Below are positions 1 through 7,164 of a stretch of DNA of 46,553 bases, piece after piece. Every line of letters starts with the position of its first letter. The first letter of the stretch is position 1. The stretch is taken from positions 1 to 46,553 of the forward strand of contig JASGCO010000023.1 in NCBI GenBank assembly GCA_030054095.1. The letters are read 5' to 3'. A program made the position numbers and the translations under genes. The stretch comes from Sediminibacterium sp. GTDB lineage: Bacteria > Bacteroidota > Bacteroidia > B-17B0 > Aurantibacillaceae. Under the pieces are notes generated by a model. The model was given only the letters and a program-made list of their open reading frames with translations. It had not been told where the DNA came from and searched no databases.

Positions 1-773
1 TCAAACGGACAGTATTTTAGTTGAGAAATCCCTTGTAAATCCGCATACGGAATTATTACCGAATTAGTAACCACTCCAAAAGTATCGGCCTCAATCAATC
101 CAACATTAACCTTATTAACCCCGTATGTTAACGTTCCGGCAATTAAAAGTTTCTTAGTTATAGGATGTAGAACAGCATTATTAGTATGGAAAATTTGATT
201 ACTATTTAGTGTATAGGTATTAATCATGTTTAAGTTACTGTCTAAATGCAGTATTACCGAAACGTGTTGTTGGCTAATAGTGTTAGCTCTTTCACCAATA
301 TAGAAAAATTTGTTACTGCTTATTTTTACAATAGTATTTACATAATAATTGTGTAAGTTATCACAAAAGAAACGGGTTTTAATTGTATCTAATGTAGTTG
401 CATTGATTTTTGTAAAAATTAAAGTTGTGGTAGAACTTCCCGTATAGGTAGCTGCTGTTGTCAGATAACTGCTATTGCTTATTCTATTAATGCTCTTAAA
501 AGCATCAAAATACATCAAATAATCAAGCCCGAGATTATGAATTTTGTTCTGCACCATGTTTCCGTATTTGTCGAGCCGGAACAAATTTAAGTCCTGCCGT
601 CCGGTAGCACTGTCTTTTACATAATTCAGAAATACCAGAGAACTGTCATTTTGCTCAAATACATTGGTAGGGTTTAAACTGGCATAGGCATTGGCATAGT
701 ACCTGTTAAAGGTTATCTGCCCTTTGAGTAAAACGGTTAGTAGTATAAAAAATATATACAGGTGTTTTTTCAC
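1..773 (-). CDS. Secreted protein, partial (3' end outside window)
   Basis: An uninterrupted minus-strand frame of 257 codons begins at a GTG (771-773) and runs off the left edge, so the C-terminus is missing. The N-terminus is a clear signal peptide: MKKHLYIFFILLTVLLKGQ, a Lys pair, a hydrophobic core, then G-Q as the likely cleavage region. The mature part is rich in Asn, Ser, Thr and Tyr, with phrases such as FFYIGERAN and LLIAGTLTYG about 60-70 residues apart, which suggests beta-strand repeats of propeller type. No family is recognised with confidence. It lies 93 bp downstream of the metalloprotease-like gene on the same strand, with a hairpin between them. GTG was chosen because no in-frame ATG precedes the signal peptide. 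Export by T9SS is likely from the neighbour but the C-terminus cannot be seen. Confidence 0.75.
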   Translation of the reverse strand, partial: MKKHLYIFFILLTVLLKGQITFNRYYANAYASLNPTNVFEQNDSSLVFLNYVKDSATGRQDLNLFRLDKYGNMVQNKIHNLGLDYLMYFDAFKSINRISNSSYLTTAATYTGSSTTTLIFTKINATTLDTIKTRFFCDNLHNYYVNTIVKISSNKFFYIGERANTISQQHVSVILHLDSNLNMINTYTLNSNQIFHTNNAVLHPITKKLLIAGTLTYGVNKVNVGLIEADTFGVVTNSVIIPYADLQGISQLKYCPF

Positions 774-800
774 TATCTTAAAATTAGTTTAATTTTTTAG

Positions 801-840
801 AAAAACCGCGGGCCAATTGTTAAAAGACCCGCGGTTACTC
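801..840 (-). terminator. Hairpin terminator between two minus-strand genes
   Basis: A perfect 9-bp stem, AACCGCGGG (804-812) with CCCGCGGTT (828-836), encloses a 15-nt loop. Read on the minus strand it is followed by a T run (the A run at 801-805). Read on the plus strand it is followed by CTCTTTTTT, so it could work in both directions. It sits 30 bp downstream of the stop codon of the metalloprotease-like gene. Confidence 0.75.
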
Positions 841-865
841 TTTTTTAATTTATCAATGACACTGT

Positions 866-3800
866 TTAATGTGCAATGACTACTTTTTTAACGGCTATCA
901 GTTTGTCGTTTTGAAACAACTGAATAAAATAAATGCCATTGTTTAAAGCAGCGGTATTTAATTCTGTGTTCCCTTTCAGGGTCTGGCTAATAACTACCTT
1001 CCCGCTTATATCCAGCAAACGCAGCAAGGTGTTTTCCTGTGAGCCTTCGTTGGTAACCCGTAATACCGCATTGGCCGGATTAGGATACACCAGTACCTGA
1101 TCGTTTAACAAAATGTGGCCGGGTTCATCCACAGGCGTATTATACATAAGCCGTGAGCCGTTTGGCGTTTCCGGTTGTGGCTTTTCTTCATCCGGTTTAC
1201 GGATGCCATATACCTGTTCTAAAAAATTAGCCGCTAAACCTTCTGATAACACATTGGGTGTAGCCGCCATGCGTTGCACCTGTTCGCGTTTGGCGGCATC
1301 GGCTTTTACCTGTGCCAGATACGCCGGACTTTCGTTAATATGGATGTATTCCCGCTGAATGCTCACATAATCGGCATACAAAGCGCCTTTGGCGGCAATG
1401 GCTGTCAGTCGCTCTTTAGCCTCTGTATAACGCCCCAAGGCAATTAAGGCATTGGCGCTTAACACATCGCTGTTGGGCAATACGTTTTTAGCGTAAATGG
1501 CCAGCACCGAATCGGCGCTGCCCACTTCGGAACTACTCATCAACCGGCTTAGTTTTTCGTTATACGATAAGCCTAAACGGGTACTGTATAACTGCTGTGT
1601 GGCCAGTAACTGGTTTTTAGGACTAAGGCCGTTAACATTCTGCTGCGTACGGAGTTCAGACATTACGTCTGTTGGTAAATTCAGGTTTAACAGGGTTTGC
1701 CACACCGCGGGGCTTACCGGCTTATTGGCATTATGTACGGCCACTATATCGGTGTAGGGCACGCTGCTATTTGTAAAATAGGTGTTAAGCACCGCATCGC
1801 TCAGGTAAGGGCTGTTAGTCATTGCCAAACGGCGTAAATCTTCGGCAGTAGAAGAGTTGTTTAAGGCTTCCATAAGTGCCTGTGTATTGCCCCCGTCTAT
1901 CAGGCTGCTTTGCTGTGCGCTGATAGCGCTAAGGGTTTGGGTAAGGCTGCCGATTTGCTGATTTAAAGCCTGCATACTTAAACCGGGGAATACACTGAGA
2001 GGGCAGTATTGCACTTTAGTAGGTAAAGCAGGTCCGCCAATAATATCCACTAATTCCGTAGGGTTACTGCACGAATTATTCGTTTGTGGTGTTGGATGAA
2101 ACTGTTGCCCGATAAAAGAGCCATGCGAGGTAATTGCAAAACTGTTTCCGGTATTGATATTGTACTTGTTCTCGTCATTAACAATACACGAAGCAACGTG
2201 GTAGGTGTTACGAACGTTATCTGTTGGAAGGTTCGTATTTGCAAGCCCCTGCACTTCCGCTACCCCCGCGAAATTCGGAACAGCGGCTAAACTTTTTCCT
2301 GATTTGGCAATGCCAATATCGTACTTGCAATTGGTAAAATCGTTACAGTTCATGGTTAAGCCAATGCCGGTGTTGGGGTCGTAGTTTTGTCCCACAGCCC
2401 ATAAGCCCAGTTTACAGTCAAAAAACTTATTGTTGTAAATGCTGTTGGCCGCCGGGCCACTCTGGCGCACATACATACCCGCCTCGGAACCGGGGCCGCC
2501 ATAAAACTCATTGTTTTCAACACTATACCCCGTGCAGTTGTTCAGGTATAAACCTGTAGGCAATGGCACGGTAGTGCCGCCATTAAAATAAAAGCCGTTA
2601 TTGGTAATCCGCGCGTTGGTAATATTATTTAAAAAGATGCCGTTGTAATTGGTTTCTACGCCCACTTCGACACTATCAATAACGATGTTGCTGTTAGGCG
2701 TAGCACCCGTAGCGTAAATGGGCATTTTAATCCCGGTAAAATCGTTCTCTCCTATTCCACCCCCGCCACGGTTAATAATAAAGCTGCTGTTCTGGCTGTA
2801 TATGCCGTAGTCCGGGGAATTAACGGTGTGGTTTAACCCAATAAACCTGCAACGTGTAAATTTAACTCCATATACCCCCGTTAAAACGGCACAGGCATAC
2901 TTGGTGGGGTAAATGGCATTGGCTAAATTAAACCGGGTTTTATAAAAACGGCTTAAATTTGACATAGGTGCAAAGCCCATCACATTGGGACTAACATAAC
3001 TGCGCTGATAACGTATATACGGTGCAAATTCCACATCCACATAGTTCTTTTCAAAAAAAACGTTTGTACTGGTTACAATGCCACCGCCCGAACCGGCCAC
3101 AAATTGCCCGTTGGACTGACGCTGCCCTAAACTAACAGCGGTTTTGGCACCTCTTATATCAGAGCCAATTATTTCCAGTTCGCCCTGATACAGTGGCGAT
3201 TGCGATTCGGTATCATCACCATACACCTCTATACCTTGCCATCTTAGGCCAAAATCAACCTGTGGCATGACTTTACTGCATTCTATTTTTAGCTTAGCGC
3301 CTTTTTCAACAATCACTATCCCGTTTTGCTTCATCACCAGATTTAAACTTTGCAGGGTAATGTTTGCTCCCGATTGCACACGAACTGTGTCGTAACCGCT
3401 TACGGGCAGGCTTGTATAGGTTTGGGTACCGCTAAGAATAAGGTTGTTAAGTGCCCCGGGCGGTGTGTACGGATAGGGAACATTACTGAACTGGGTAAAT
3501 TTTTTGGTAATATCGAGCGCTACCAGATAATGAAACGCCGCTATTTGTTTGGCGCTTAACACCTCGCGGCAGGGCGAGTTGCCCATTAGGTTGTTATTGG
3601 CATTGGTAGGCGTACTGGCACTGGTGGGCAGGGTACAGGTATAAGGCCCTATGTCTATGGCCGCGTCGTCGGGCACATAAATCCAGCCGGCAGGATTGGT
3701 GTTTAAAGGCTGCGGCAGGTAATGATCGTGCAAATTGCCAAGCGCGTGACCTAATTCGTGCCATAGTAAACGGGGATTGTTTTGTATGGTGCCCGGCACA

Positions 3801-4423
3801 TAGGTGGCACCAATACTGGGTGTACCCATGGCCATGGCCAGGTATCTGAAATTAGCTGGAAAACCGGAACCCGCGGTAGAGTTACTTGTTTCGGTATAAA
3901 AATAGATGTTAAAGCTATGGTTTATATCGTGCGGAAACTGCGTGTCCATAGTGGTGCTATGCCAGTGATGCGCAATGGCGGCGGTGGTGGTATCGAAATA
4001 CACGTTGTTTAACACAAACTGTATTTTAGGATTAGGCACCATAGGCCCCGGATTGGGCGGTGTAAGAATAGAGGGGATAGAACCGCAGGTTTGAAACCAG
4101 GAGTTCAACAGGTTGACACAGTTAGCGGCATCGGCACTGATTTGCGAAGGCGTTACCCCTGTAAAAATGGTGGGCTGGGTAGGGTGAATTAAAAACACAA
4201 AATTAAGCCGGTAATACAGTGTGGGCATGGCTGCCGTAGGAATGTACTGACTGGAAACAATGTCCGTATTGTCGTTATAGTTAGGTATGTTGCAGAATGC
4301 GTTAAATGGCTGTGCCGGAATGGGGACGTTGGTGCTGGGCGGGTAGCAACTTTGTGGTGCCTGCCCTATGAGTCCGGTGCTTAACCCAAGGAAAAGCAGA
4401 GCGGTAATAATTGTTTTTTTCAT
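866..4423 (-). CDS. Metzincin-like secreted protein with beta-helix region and T9SS sorting domain
   Basis: 1185 aa. Residues 1-20 are a signal peptide ending LIGQ. Residues 222-232 read HELGHALGNLH, a full match to the metzincin zinc motif HEXXHXXGXXH. A Met near position 280 (NNLMGNS) could be the Met-turn, so a secreted zinc metalloprotease related to the M43 group is the best guess. Residues of about 340-780 look like parallel beta-helix repeats (many N-N-x-F / I-x-N-N-x-F turns), a fold often used for polysaccharide or surface binding. Residues of about 830-1070 are helical, with TPR-like character. The last ~75 residues start VYPNPAN and hold LLDISGKVV and GIYFIQL, the hallmark of a type A T9SS C-terminal sorting domain. 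The product should therefore be moved through the outer membrane and attached or released. Activity is inferred from motifs only. Confidence 0.9.
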   Translation of the reverse strand: MKKTIITALLFLGLSTGLIGQAPQSCYPPSTNVPIPAQPFNAFCNIPNYNDNTDIVSSQYIPTAAMPTLYYRLNFVFLIHPTQPTIFTGVTPSQISADAANCVNLLNSWFQTCGSIPSILTPPNPGPMVPNPKIQFVLNNVYFDTTTAAIAHHWHSTTMDTQFPHDINHSFNIYFYTETSNSTAGSGFPANFRYLAMAMGTPSIGATYVPGTIQNNPRLLWHELGHALGNLHDHYLPQPLNTNPAGWIYVPDDAAIDIGPYTCTLPTSASTPTNANNNLMGNSPCREVLSAKQIAAFHYLVALDITKKFTQFSNVPYPYTPPGALNNLILSGTQTYTSLPVSGYDTVRVQSGANITLQSLNLVMKQNGIVIVEKGAKLKIECSKVMPQVDFGLRWQGIEVYGDDTESQSPLYQGELEIIGSDIRGAKTAVSLGQRQSNGQFVAGSGGGIVTSTNVFFEKNYVDVEFAPYIRYQRSYVSPNVMGFAPMSNLSRFYKTRFNLANAIYPTKYACAVLTGVYGVKFTRCRFIGLNHTVNSPDYGIYSQNSSFIINRGGGGIGENDFTGIKMPIYATGATPNSNIVIDSVEVGVETNYNGIFLNNITNARITNNGFYFNGGTTVPLPTGLYLNNCTGYSVENNEFYGGPGSEAGMYVRQSGPAANSIYNNKFFDCKLGLWAVGQNYDPNTGIGLTMNCNDFTNCKYDIGIAKSGKSLAAVPNFAGVAEVQGLANTNLPTDNVRNTYHVASCIVNDENKYNINTGNSFAITSHGSFIGQQFHPTPQTNNSCSNPTELVDIIGGPALPTKVQYCPLSVFPGLSMQALNQQIGSLTQTLSAISAQQSSLIDGGNTQALMEALNNSSTAEDLRRLAMTNSPYLSDAVLNTYFTNSSVPYTDIVAVHNANKPVSPAVWQTLLNLNLPTDVMSELRTQQNVNGLSPKNQLLATQQLYSTRLGLSYNEKLSRLMSSSEVGSADSVLAIYAKNVLPNSDVLSANALIALGRYTEAKERLTAIAAKGALYADYVSIQREYIHINESPAYLAQVKADAAKREQVQRMAATPNVLSEGLAANFLEQVYGIRKPDEEKPQPETPNGSRLMYNTPVDEPGHILLNDQVLVYPNPANAVLRVTNEGSQENTLLRLLDISGKVVISQTLKGNTELNTAALNNGIYFIQLFQNDKLIAVKKVVIAH

Positions 4424-4473
4424 GGTTGAAAAATTTAATTTTAATGATTTAAACAGAAAAGACGTTTTAAAAA

Positions 4474-4498
4474 GGCTCTAAACACTGTGTTTATAGCC
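4474..4498 (-). terminator. Intrinsic terminator or attenuator upstream of the metalloprotease-like gene
   Basis: The palindrome runs GGCT, one mismatch, TAAACAC, a 1-nt centre, then GTGTTTA and AGCC. On the minus strand it is followed directly by TTTTT (plus-strand A run at 4469-4473). It lies about 50 bp before the ATG of the 1185-aa gene. I see no TAnnTTTG promoter between it and the gene, so transcription of the gene may have to read through it. Confidence 0.65.
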
Positions 4499-4516
4499 CC
4501 TTATGGCTTGGTAGTA

Positions 4517-4537
4517 CTAAGTCATGGTTAACCTCCT
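4517..4537 (-). promoter_or_regulatory. Shine-Dalgarno with two-codon mini-ORF (ATG ACT TAG)
   Basis: On the minus strand AGGAGG (4532-4537) is followed 6 nt later by ATG (4523-4525), one Thr codon and TAG (4517-4519). Strong Shine-Dalgarno sites are uncommon in Bacteroidota, and this one sits 19 bp before the terminator hairpin. A start-stop element could hold a ribosome there and change the folding of the terminator, but it may be chance. Confidence 0.3.
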
Positions 4538-4815
4538 TTGGTTTAGGTTGTTTCTAAAAGCCCCCTCAGAAACGGGTTTTTACTAAATTAAACAGGCGTG
4601 AGCTTTATACCGCCTGATCCAACTCACCGTAGGAACCGCAAAGATCCTTGACAGATTAGAAAAAACAGATAAAAACCCACGCCATGTGAAAGGCGTGTTG
4701 CTTTTCCTGTTCTTCTGCTGTCTAAAATTTGCGGTTTTACGGGACAGTCGAACAAATAAAATGCAACGCCAAATAAATTGATAAGTCTATGACTTACATT
4801 GTATTTACGTTGGCA

Positions 4816-4848
4816 CAAAGGTATTTAAAAATAAATCTGAAAATCAAA
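4816..4848 (-). promoter_or_regulatory. Bacteroidota-type promoter
   Basis: On the minus strand TTTG (4845-4848) and TACCTTTG (4816-4823) are 21 bp apart. This matches the -33 TTTG / -7 TAnnTTTG consensus of the Bacteroidota primary sigma factor at near-normal spacing. The surrounding sequence is very AT-rich. Transcription would start near 4809 and run into the structured region described for 4470-4810. Confidence 0.5.
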
Positions 4849-4860
4849 ATTATTTTTTGA

Positions 4861-5204
4861 ATGCTTTGTGATCTGTAAGACTGTATTGCTGAAAACTGCT
4901 TTTTTACAGTAGTTCTGGTAGTTTAGGCGGTAGGTGTAGAAATTTTTTCATAGTGTTTGTGGTTGGTTAATATAAATGAGTCTGGGGGCTGTGCTAAAGC
5001 CGTATAAAATGCGCGGTGGGTTATAGTAGCGTATAGTGTATTTGATTTAGTAATGAAATTCCTGTTTAACAAAAAGGTTACAGGGGCGTATAGTTTTTGT
5101 TTGTGTTAGTATTACCGTAAAGATACAACTGTAAAAAGCCCTTGTCAAGTTTTAAAGCCTGTATTTTTAAAGTATCTACGTTTTGTAGCAAACGGCTTCT
5201 TTAC
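4861..5204. other. Intergenic stretch, no gene seen
   Basis: No supported ORF, RNA gene or repeat was found here on either strand. The sequence is AT-rich with many stop codons in all frames. It separates the putative minus-strand leader and its promoter from the hairpin that ends the heptad-repeat frame. Confidence 0.5.
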
Positions 5205-5235
5205 ACCCGCCCTTTAACCGGGTTAACGGGCGGGT
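5205..5235 (-). terminator. GC-rich hairpin at the end of the heptad-repeat frame
   Basis: ACCCGCCC (5205-5212) pairs perfectly with GGGCGGGT (5228-5235). The stem continues inward, after one mismatch, as TTAAC/GTTAA around a 3-nt loop. The stop codon of the minus-strand heptad-repeat frame (5223-5225) lies inside the hairpin. The minus-strand flank has only a weak T content (GTGTAAAG) while the plus-strand flank reads TTTAGTTTG, so direction is uncertain. Confidence 0.5.
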
Positions 5236-5855
5236 TTAGTTTGTAGTCCGGAGCCATTACCTTGCTTATTTTGTGTCATTTCCGGTAAACCTTTTAATGT
5301 TTCCGGTAAACGGTTTGTGTCTTCCGGTTTACCTTTTATGCTTTCCGGTAAACGGTTTATCATTTCGGGTTTACCTTTTATGCTTTCCGGTTTACCTTTT
5401 AATATTTCCGGTAAACGGTTAATGATTTTAGGTAAAGCTTAAATGCTTTCCGGTAAACGGTTTATCATTTCGGGTTTACCTTTAATGTCTTTCGGTTTAC
5501 CTTTTATGCTTTCCGGTTTACGGTTTATCATTTCCGGTTTACGGTTTATCATTTCCGGTTTACGGTTTATCATTTCCGGTTTACCTTTTATCATTTCCGG
5601 TAAACCTTTTGTTGTTTCCGGTTTACCTTTTGTGTCTTCCGGTTTACGGTTAATGTTTTCCGGTAAACCTTTTGTTGTTTCCGGTAAACCTTTTGTTGTT
5701 TCCGGTAAACCTTTAATGTCTTCCGGTTTACAGTGTAATGTTTCCGTTATACCTTTTATACCATCTGGTTTACCAGATAAGGGCGCACTACGACCACTTA
5801 TTTGTAAACGTTTACCAGATAAAAAAGTATGCTCAAAGCCTGTAACATTAGTGCC
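5223..5855 (-). pseudogene. Decayed heptapeptide-repeat gene (KPE repeats)
   Basis: On the minus strand one frame stays open from 5855 to a TAA at 5223-5225, apart from a single TAA at 5439-5441. It encodes about 22 tandem heptapeptides of the pattern [MSTD]-[IT]-[KN]-[GR]-[KL]-P-E, for example MIKGKPE, MINRKPE and TTKGLPE. The product would be hydrophilic and highly charged. The internal stop lies in the one degenerate unit. No start codon exists in frame, because TGA at 5856-5858 is upstream. However, a nearby ATG at 5847-5849 in another frame would join the repeats if the T6 run at 5821-5826 had one more T. The opposite-strand frame is also open and also heptad-repeating, but gives a less protein-like composition (SGLRFII type). 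Function unknown; no family recognised. Confidence 0.45.
5279..5761. repeat. Tandem array of 23 units of 21 bp
   Basis: Units begin TTTCCGG and keep strict 21-bp spacing; some neighbours are 22 and 20 bp with the sum kept at 42. Inside each unit an 8-bp core is GGTAAACC or GGTTTACC, which are reverse complements of each other, or the forms ending in G. The end of the unit varies (TTTTATG, GTTTATCA, TTTTGTTG, TTAATGTC). Unit 8 (about 5426-5446) is degenerate. The array is not CRISPR, because there are no unique spacers. The period of seven codons and the kept reading frame favour a coding origin. Confidence 0.9.
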
Positions 5856-5859
5856 TCAG

Positions 5860-6202
5860 CTACGTTTAATACTTTAAAACCGCGGTAGTAAAACAATCTG
5901 TAAAAATATAAACACCATGTAAGCCGTATTAAGCTCCGTAACACATAGTCGTTCGGTAAACCTGTAACACCACCACGTTCTCTTTATTACGAGAATCTCT
6001 TATCGTATAGCATTACACGTTATCGCAACCGGAAAAAACAAACCACGCTCTGAAAAGTAGATTCTACTCATTACTAACTAGTCGCGCCTCAAAAGTTCAG
6101 TAGGTTTATCAATGAAAGCTTTTAGAGGAAAAATGACAGGATTTAGTCTGCAGGAAAATTTCATTTTACGTTTAGTTTCTTGTAGATTTTGAAATTATGG
6201 TT
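5860..6202. other. Intergenic stretch, no gene seen
   Basis: Contains the upstream edge of the heptad-repeat frame and then about 320 bp without a supportable ORF, RNA or repeat. It ends where the first palindromic element's leading hairpin begins. Confidence 0.45.
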
Positions 6203-6228
6203 GTTCTTTTTCCTTGATGAAAAAGAAC
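6203..6228. terminator. Perfect 10-bp hairpin GTTCTTTTTC/GAAAAAGAAC
   Basis: GTTCTTTTTC (6203-6212) and GAAAAAGAAC (6219-6228) form a perfect stem with a 6-nt loop, directly before the first 210-bp palindromic element. No strong T run follows on the plus strand. It may be part of the repeat element rather than a terminator; the second element (6719-6933) lacks it. Confidence 0.35.
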
Positions 6229-6440
6229 CAAAAAATCAAGGCTTCAGAAATTTTCGCGGTGAAATTGACGCGTTGCAAGCCGAAGATTTAAAGGCGGATA
6301 GAACGATACACATTCTTGTAACGCAGCGCTGCAAATCTTCTTCGCACAGTCCTTCGCTTTTGCAACACATCATTTCACACGCGAAAATTTCCGAGGCCAC
6401 TTAAAGAGCGTGGGAAGAACTAAAGCGTTAAGTACTTTTA
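6229..6440. repeat. Palindromic repeat element, copy 1
   Basis: About 210 bp sharing order and sequence with 6719-6933: both begin AAAAATCAAGGCT, contain GCGGTGAAATT, AAAGCGGATA-like and ATTTCACACGC segments, and end near GCGTTAAGTAC. The core 6247-6391 is a long imperfect palindrome: GAAATTTTCGCG (6247-6258) pairs with 6380-6391, GAAGATTT (6282-6289) with 6333-6340, and TTGCAA (6273-6278) with 6360-6365. Likely a non-autonomous mobile or REP/MITE-like element. No transposase gene is present in the window. Confidence 0.7.
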
Positions 6441-6585
6441 GAGAAATGACTATGTAGTAGAGCCTCAAAAAGACTGGAATCATTATCTACAAAGGACTTC
6501 GTTACATATACAGAGGTTTTAAACAACCAGGAAATTAAAAAATGATCGGATTTCTGGTGGATTTTTTTAAGTTCAGTCGCACTTT

Positions 6586-6640
6586 GTTTTGATACAGGGC
6601 CGAAGGAGCGAGGTTGTTGCATGTGTTTGTTTGTGAATAA
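6586..6640. repeat. Short flanking repeat, copy A of three
   Basis: TTTTGATACAGGGCCGAAGG, then a GGTTGTTGCATGTGTTTG-like segment and GTGAATAAAG. Related copies lie at about 6673-6713 (truncated after GGTTGTG) and 6963-7020. The copies bracket the second palindromic element and may be target-side or element-end sequence. Confidence 0.55.
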
Positions 6641-6672
6641 AGCGATAAGATAATAATGTTTTATGGGTATCC

Positions 6673-6713
6673 ACTTTGCCTTGATGCAGGGCCGAAGGAG
6701 CCAGGTTGTGTGA
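6673..6713. repeat. Short flanking repeat, copy B of three
   Basis: CTTTGCCTTGATGCAGGGCC, then GAAGGAGCCAGGTTGTG. It matches copy A at most positions up to GGTTGTG and then stops, 6 bp before the second palindromic element begins. This is consistent with that element having inserted into, or being bounded by, this sequence. Confidence 0.5.
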
Positions 6714-6718
6714 CGGGA

Positions 6719-6933
6719 GCAAAAATCAAGGCTACGGAACTATTTGCGGTGAAATTAGCGCGTCGCGAGCCGCGATTTTGAAAGCGGATAAAACGTCACC
6801 GGGCGTTATAACACTGCGCCAAAATCGCTTCGCACGGGTCCATCGTTTTCGCTGCACGCTATTTCACACGCAAATAGTTCCAAGGCCGAAAGGGGTCGTG
6901 GGAAGGGATAGAGCGTTAAGTACGTTTTTATTC
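6719..6933. repeat. Palindromic repeat element, copy 2
   Basis: Diverged copy of the element at 6229-6440. The core 6736-6881 pairs GGAACTATTTGCG (6736-6748) with CGCAAATAGTTCC (6869-6881) and GCGATTTTG (6772-6780) with CAAAATCGC (6820-6828). The central loop has AACG/CGTT. The two arms differ from copy 1 but remain complementary to each other, so the palindrome is kept although the sequence has changed. Confidence 0.7.
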
Positions 6934-6962
6934 TTGGTTTTGTCTTTATGGATATCTACTAT

Positions 6963-7020
6963 GTTTGATACAGGGACCGAAGGAACCGGGCTATTGCATG
7001 TGTTTTGTTGGTGAGTAAAG
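6963..7020. repeat. Short flanking repeat, copy C of three
   Basis: TTTGATACAGGGACCGAAGG, then AACCGGGCTATTGCATGTG, TTTTGTTGGTGAGTAAAG. Upstream of it, TTTATGGATATCTACTATG (from 6947) resembles TTTATGGGTATCCACTTTG (from 6660) before copy B, so the similarity extends further to the left of copies B and C. Confidence 0.5.
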
Positions 7021-7164
7021 CACTAAACATGTTAGGTTCTTTTTGTGCGGTGACTATGTAATTTTTTGCTGCTTACGCCGTTATATAGTCTTGTTACACG
7101 GCTACTTTAAGAACAGAATTATTTCAGTATCTTCGGTATCCCAAATACAATAAGAAAAACACGC

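Larger units (their letters stand above)
4470..4810 (-). ncRNA. Candidate structured leader or small RNA upstream of the metalloprotease-like gene
   Basis: Between the promoter at 4816-4848 and the terminator at 4474-4498 lies about 340 nt with no convincing ORF but several perfect hairpins on the minus strand: CACGCC/GGCGTG (4692-4697 with 4678-4683, followed by GGTTTTTA), CAGGCG/CGCCTG (4611-4616 with 4593-4598) and GTTTCT/AGAAAC (4568-4573 with 4550-4555). It could be an independent small RNA, or a long 5' leader that controls the metalloprotease-like gene by attenuation, since that gene starts about 50 bp after the terminator. I do not recognise it as tmRNA, RNase P RNA, 6S RNA or a known riboswitch. 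Confidence 0.4.

Noticed and set aside
4730..4760. tRNA or tmRNA T-arm (GTTCGACTGTCCC on the minus strand)
   Set aside because: The T-loop-like word has no matching 5-bp stem and no acceptor, D or anticodon arms around it.
4624..4818. Minus-strand 64-codon ORF in the structured leader
   Set aside because: Its start is a GTG that overlaps the -7 element of the proposed promoter, so it would lie at or before the transcript start, and its composition is not protein-like.
5279..5761. CRISPR array
   Set aside because: Units are contiguous with no unique spacers and no cas genes are nearby.
5443..5877. Plus-strand 144-codon ORF with SGLRFII-type heptads
   Set aside because: It is the complement of the minus-strand KPE repeat frame. 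A seven-codon repeat keeps several frames open at once. The minus frame is more protein-like, covers more of the array and ends at a hairpin.
6189..7014. Plus-strand ORFs of 71 and 102 codons and a minus-strand ORF of 64 codons
   Set aside because: They lie in or next to the palindromic repeats and short flank repeats and have no domain. They are by-products of the repeat sequence.
7128..7135. Promoter of the T2SS operon (TATCTTCG)
   Set aside because: One mismatch to TAnnTTTG and no TTTG at a suitable distance; too weak to annotate.
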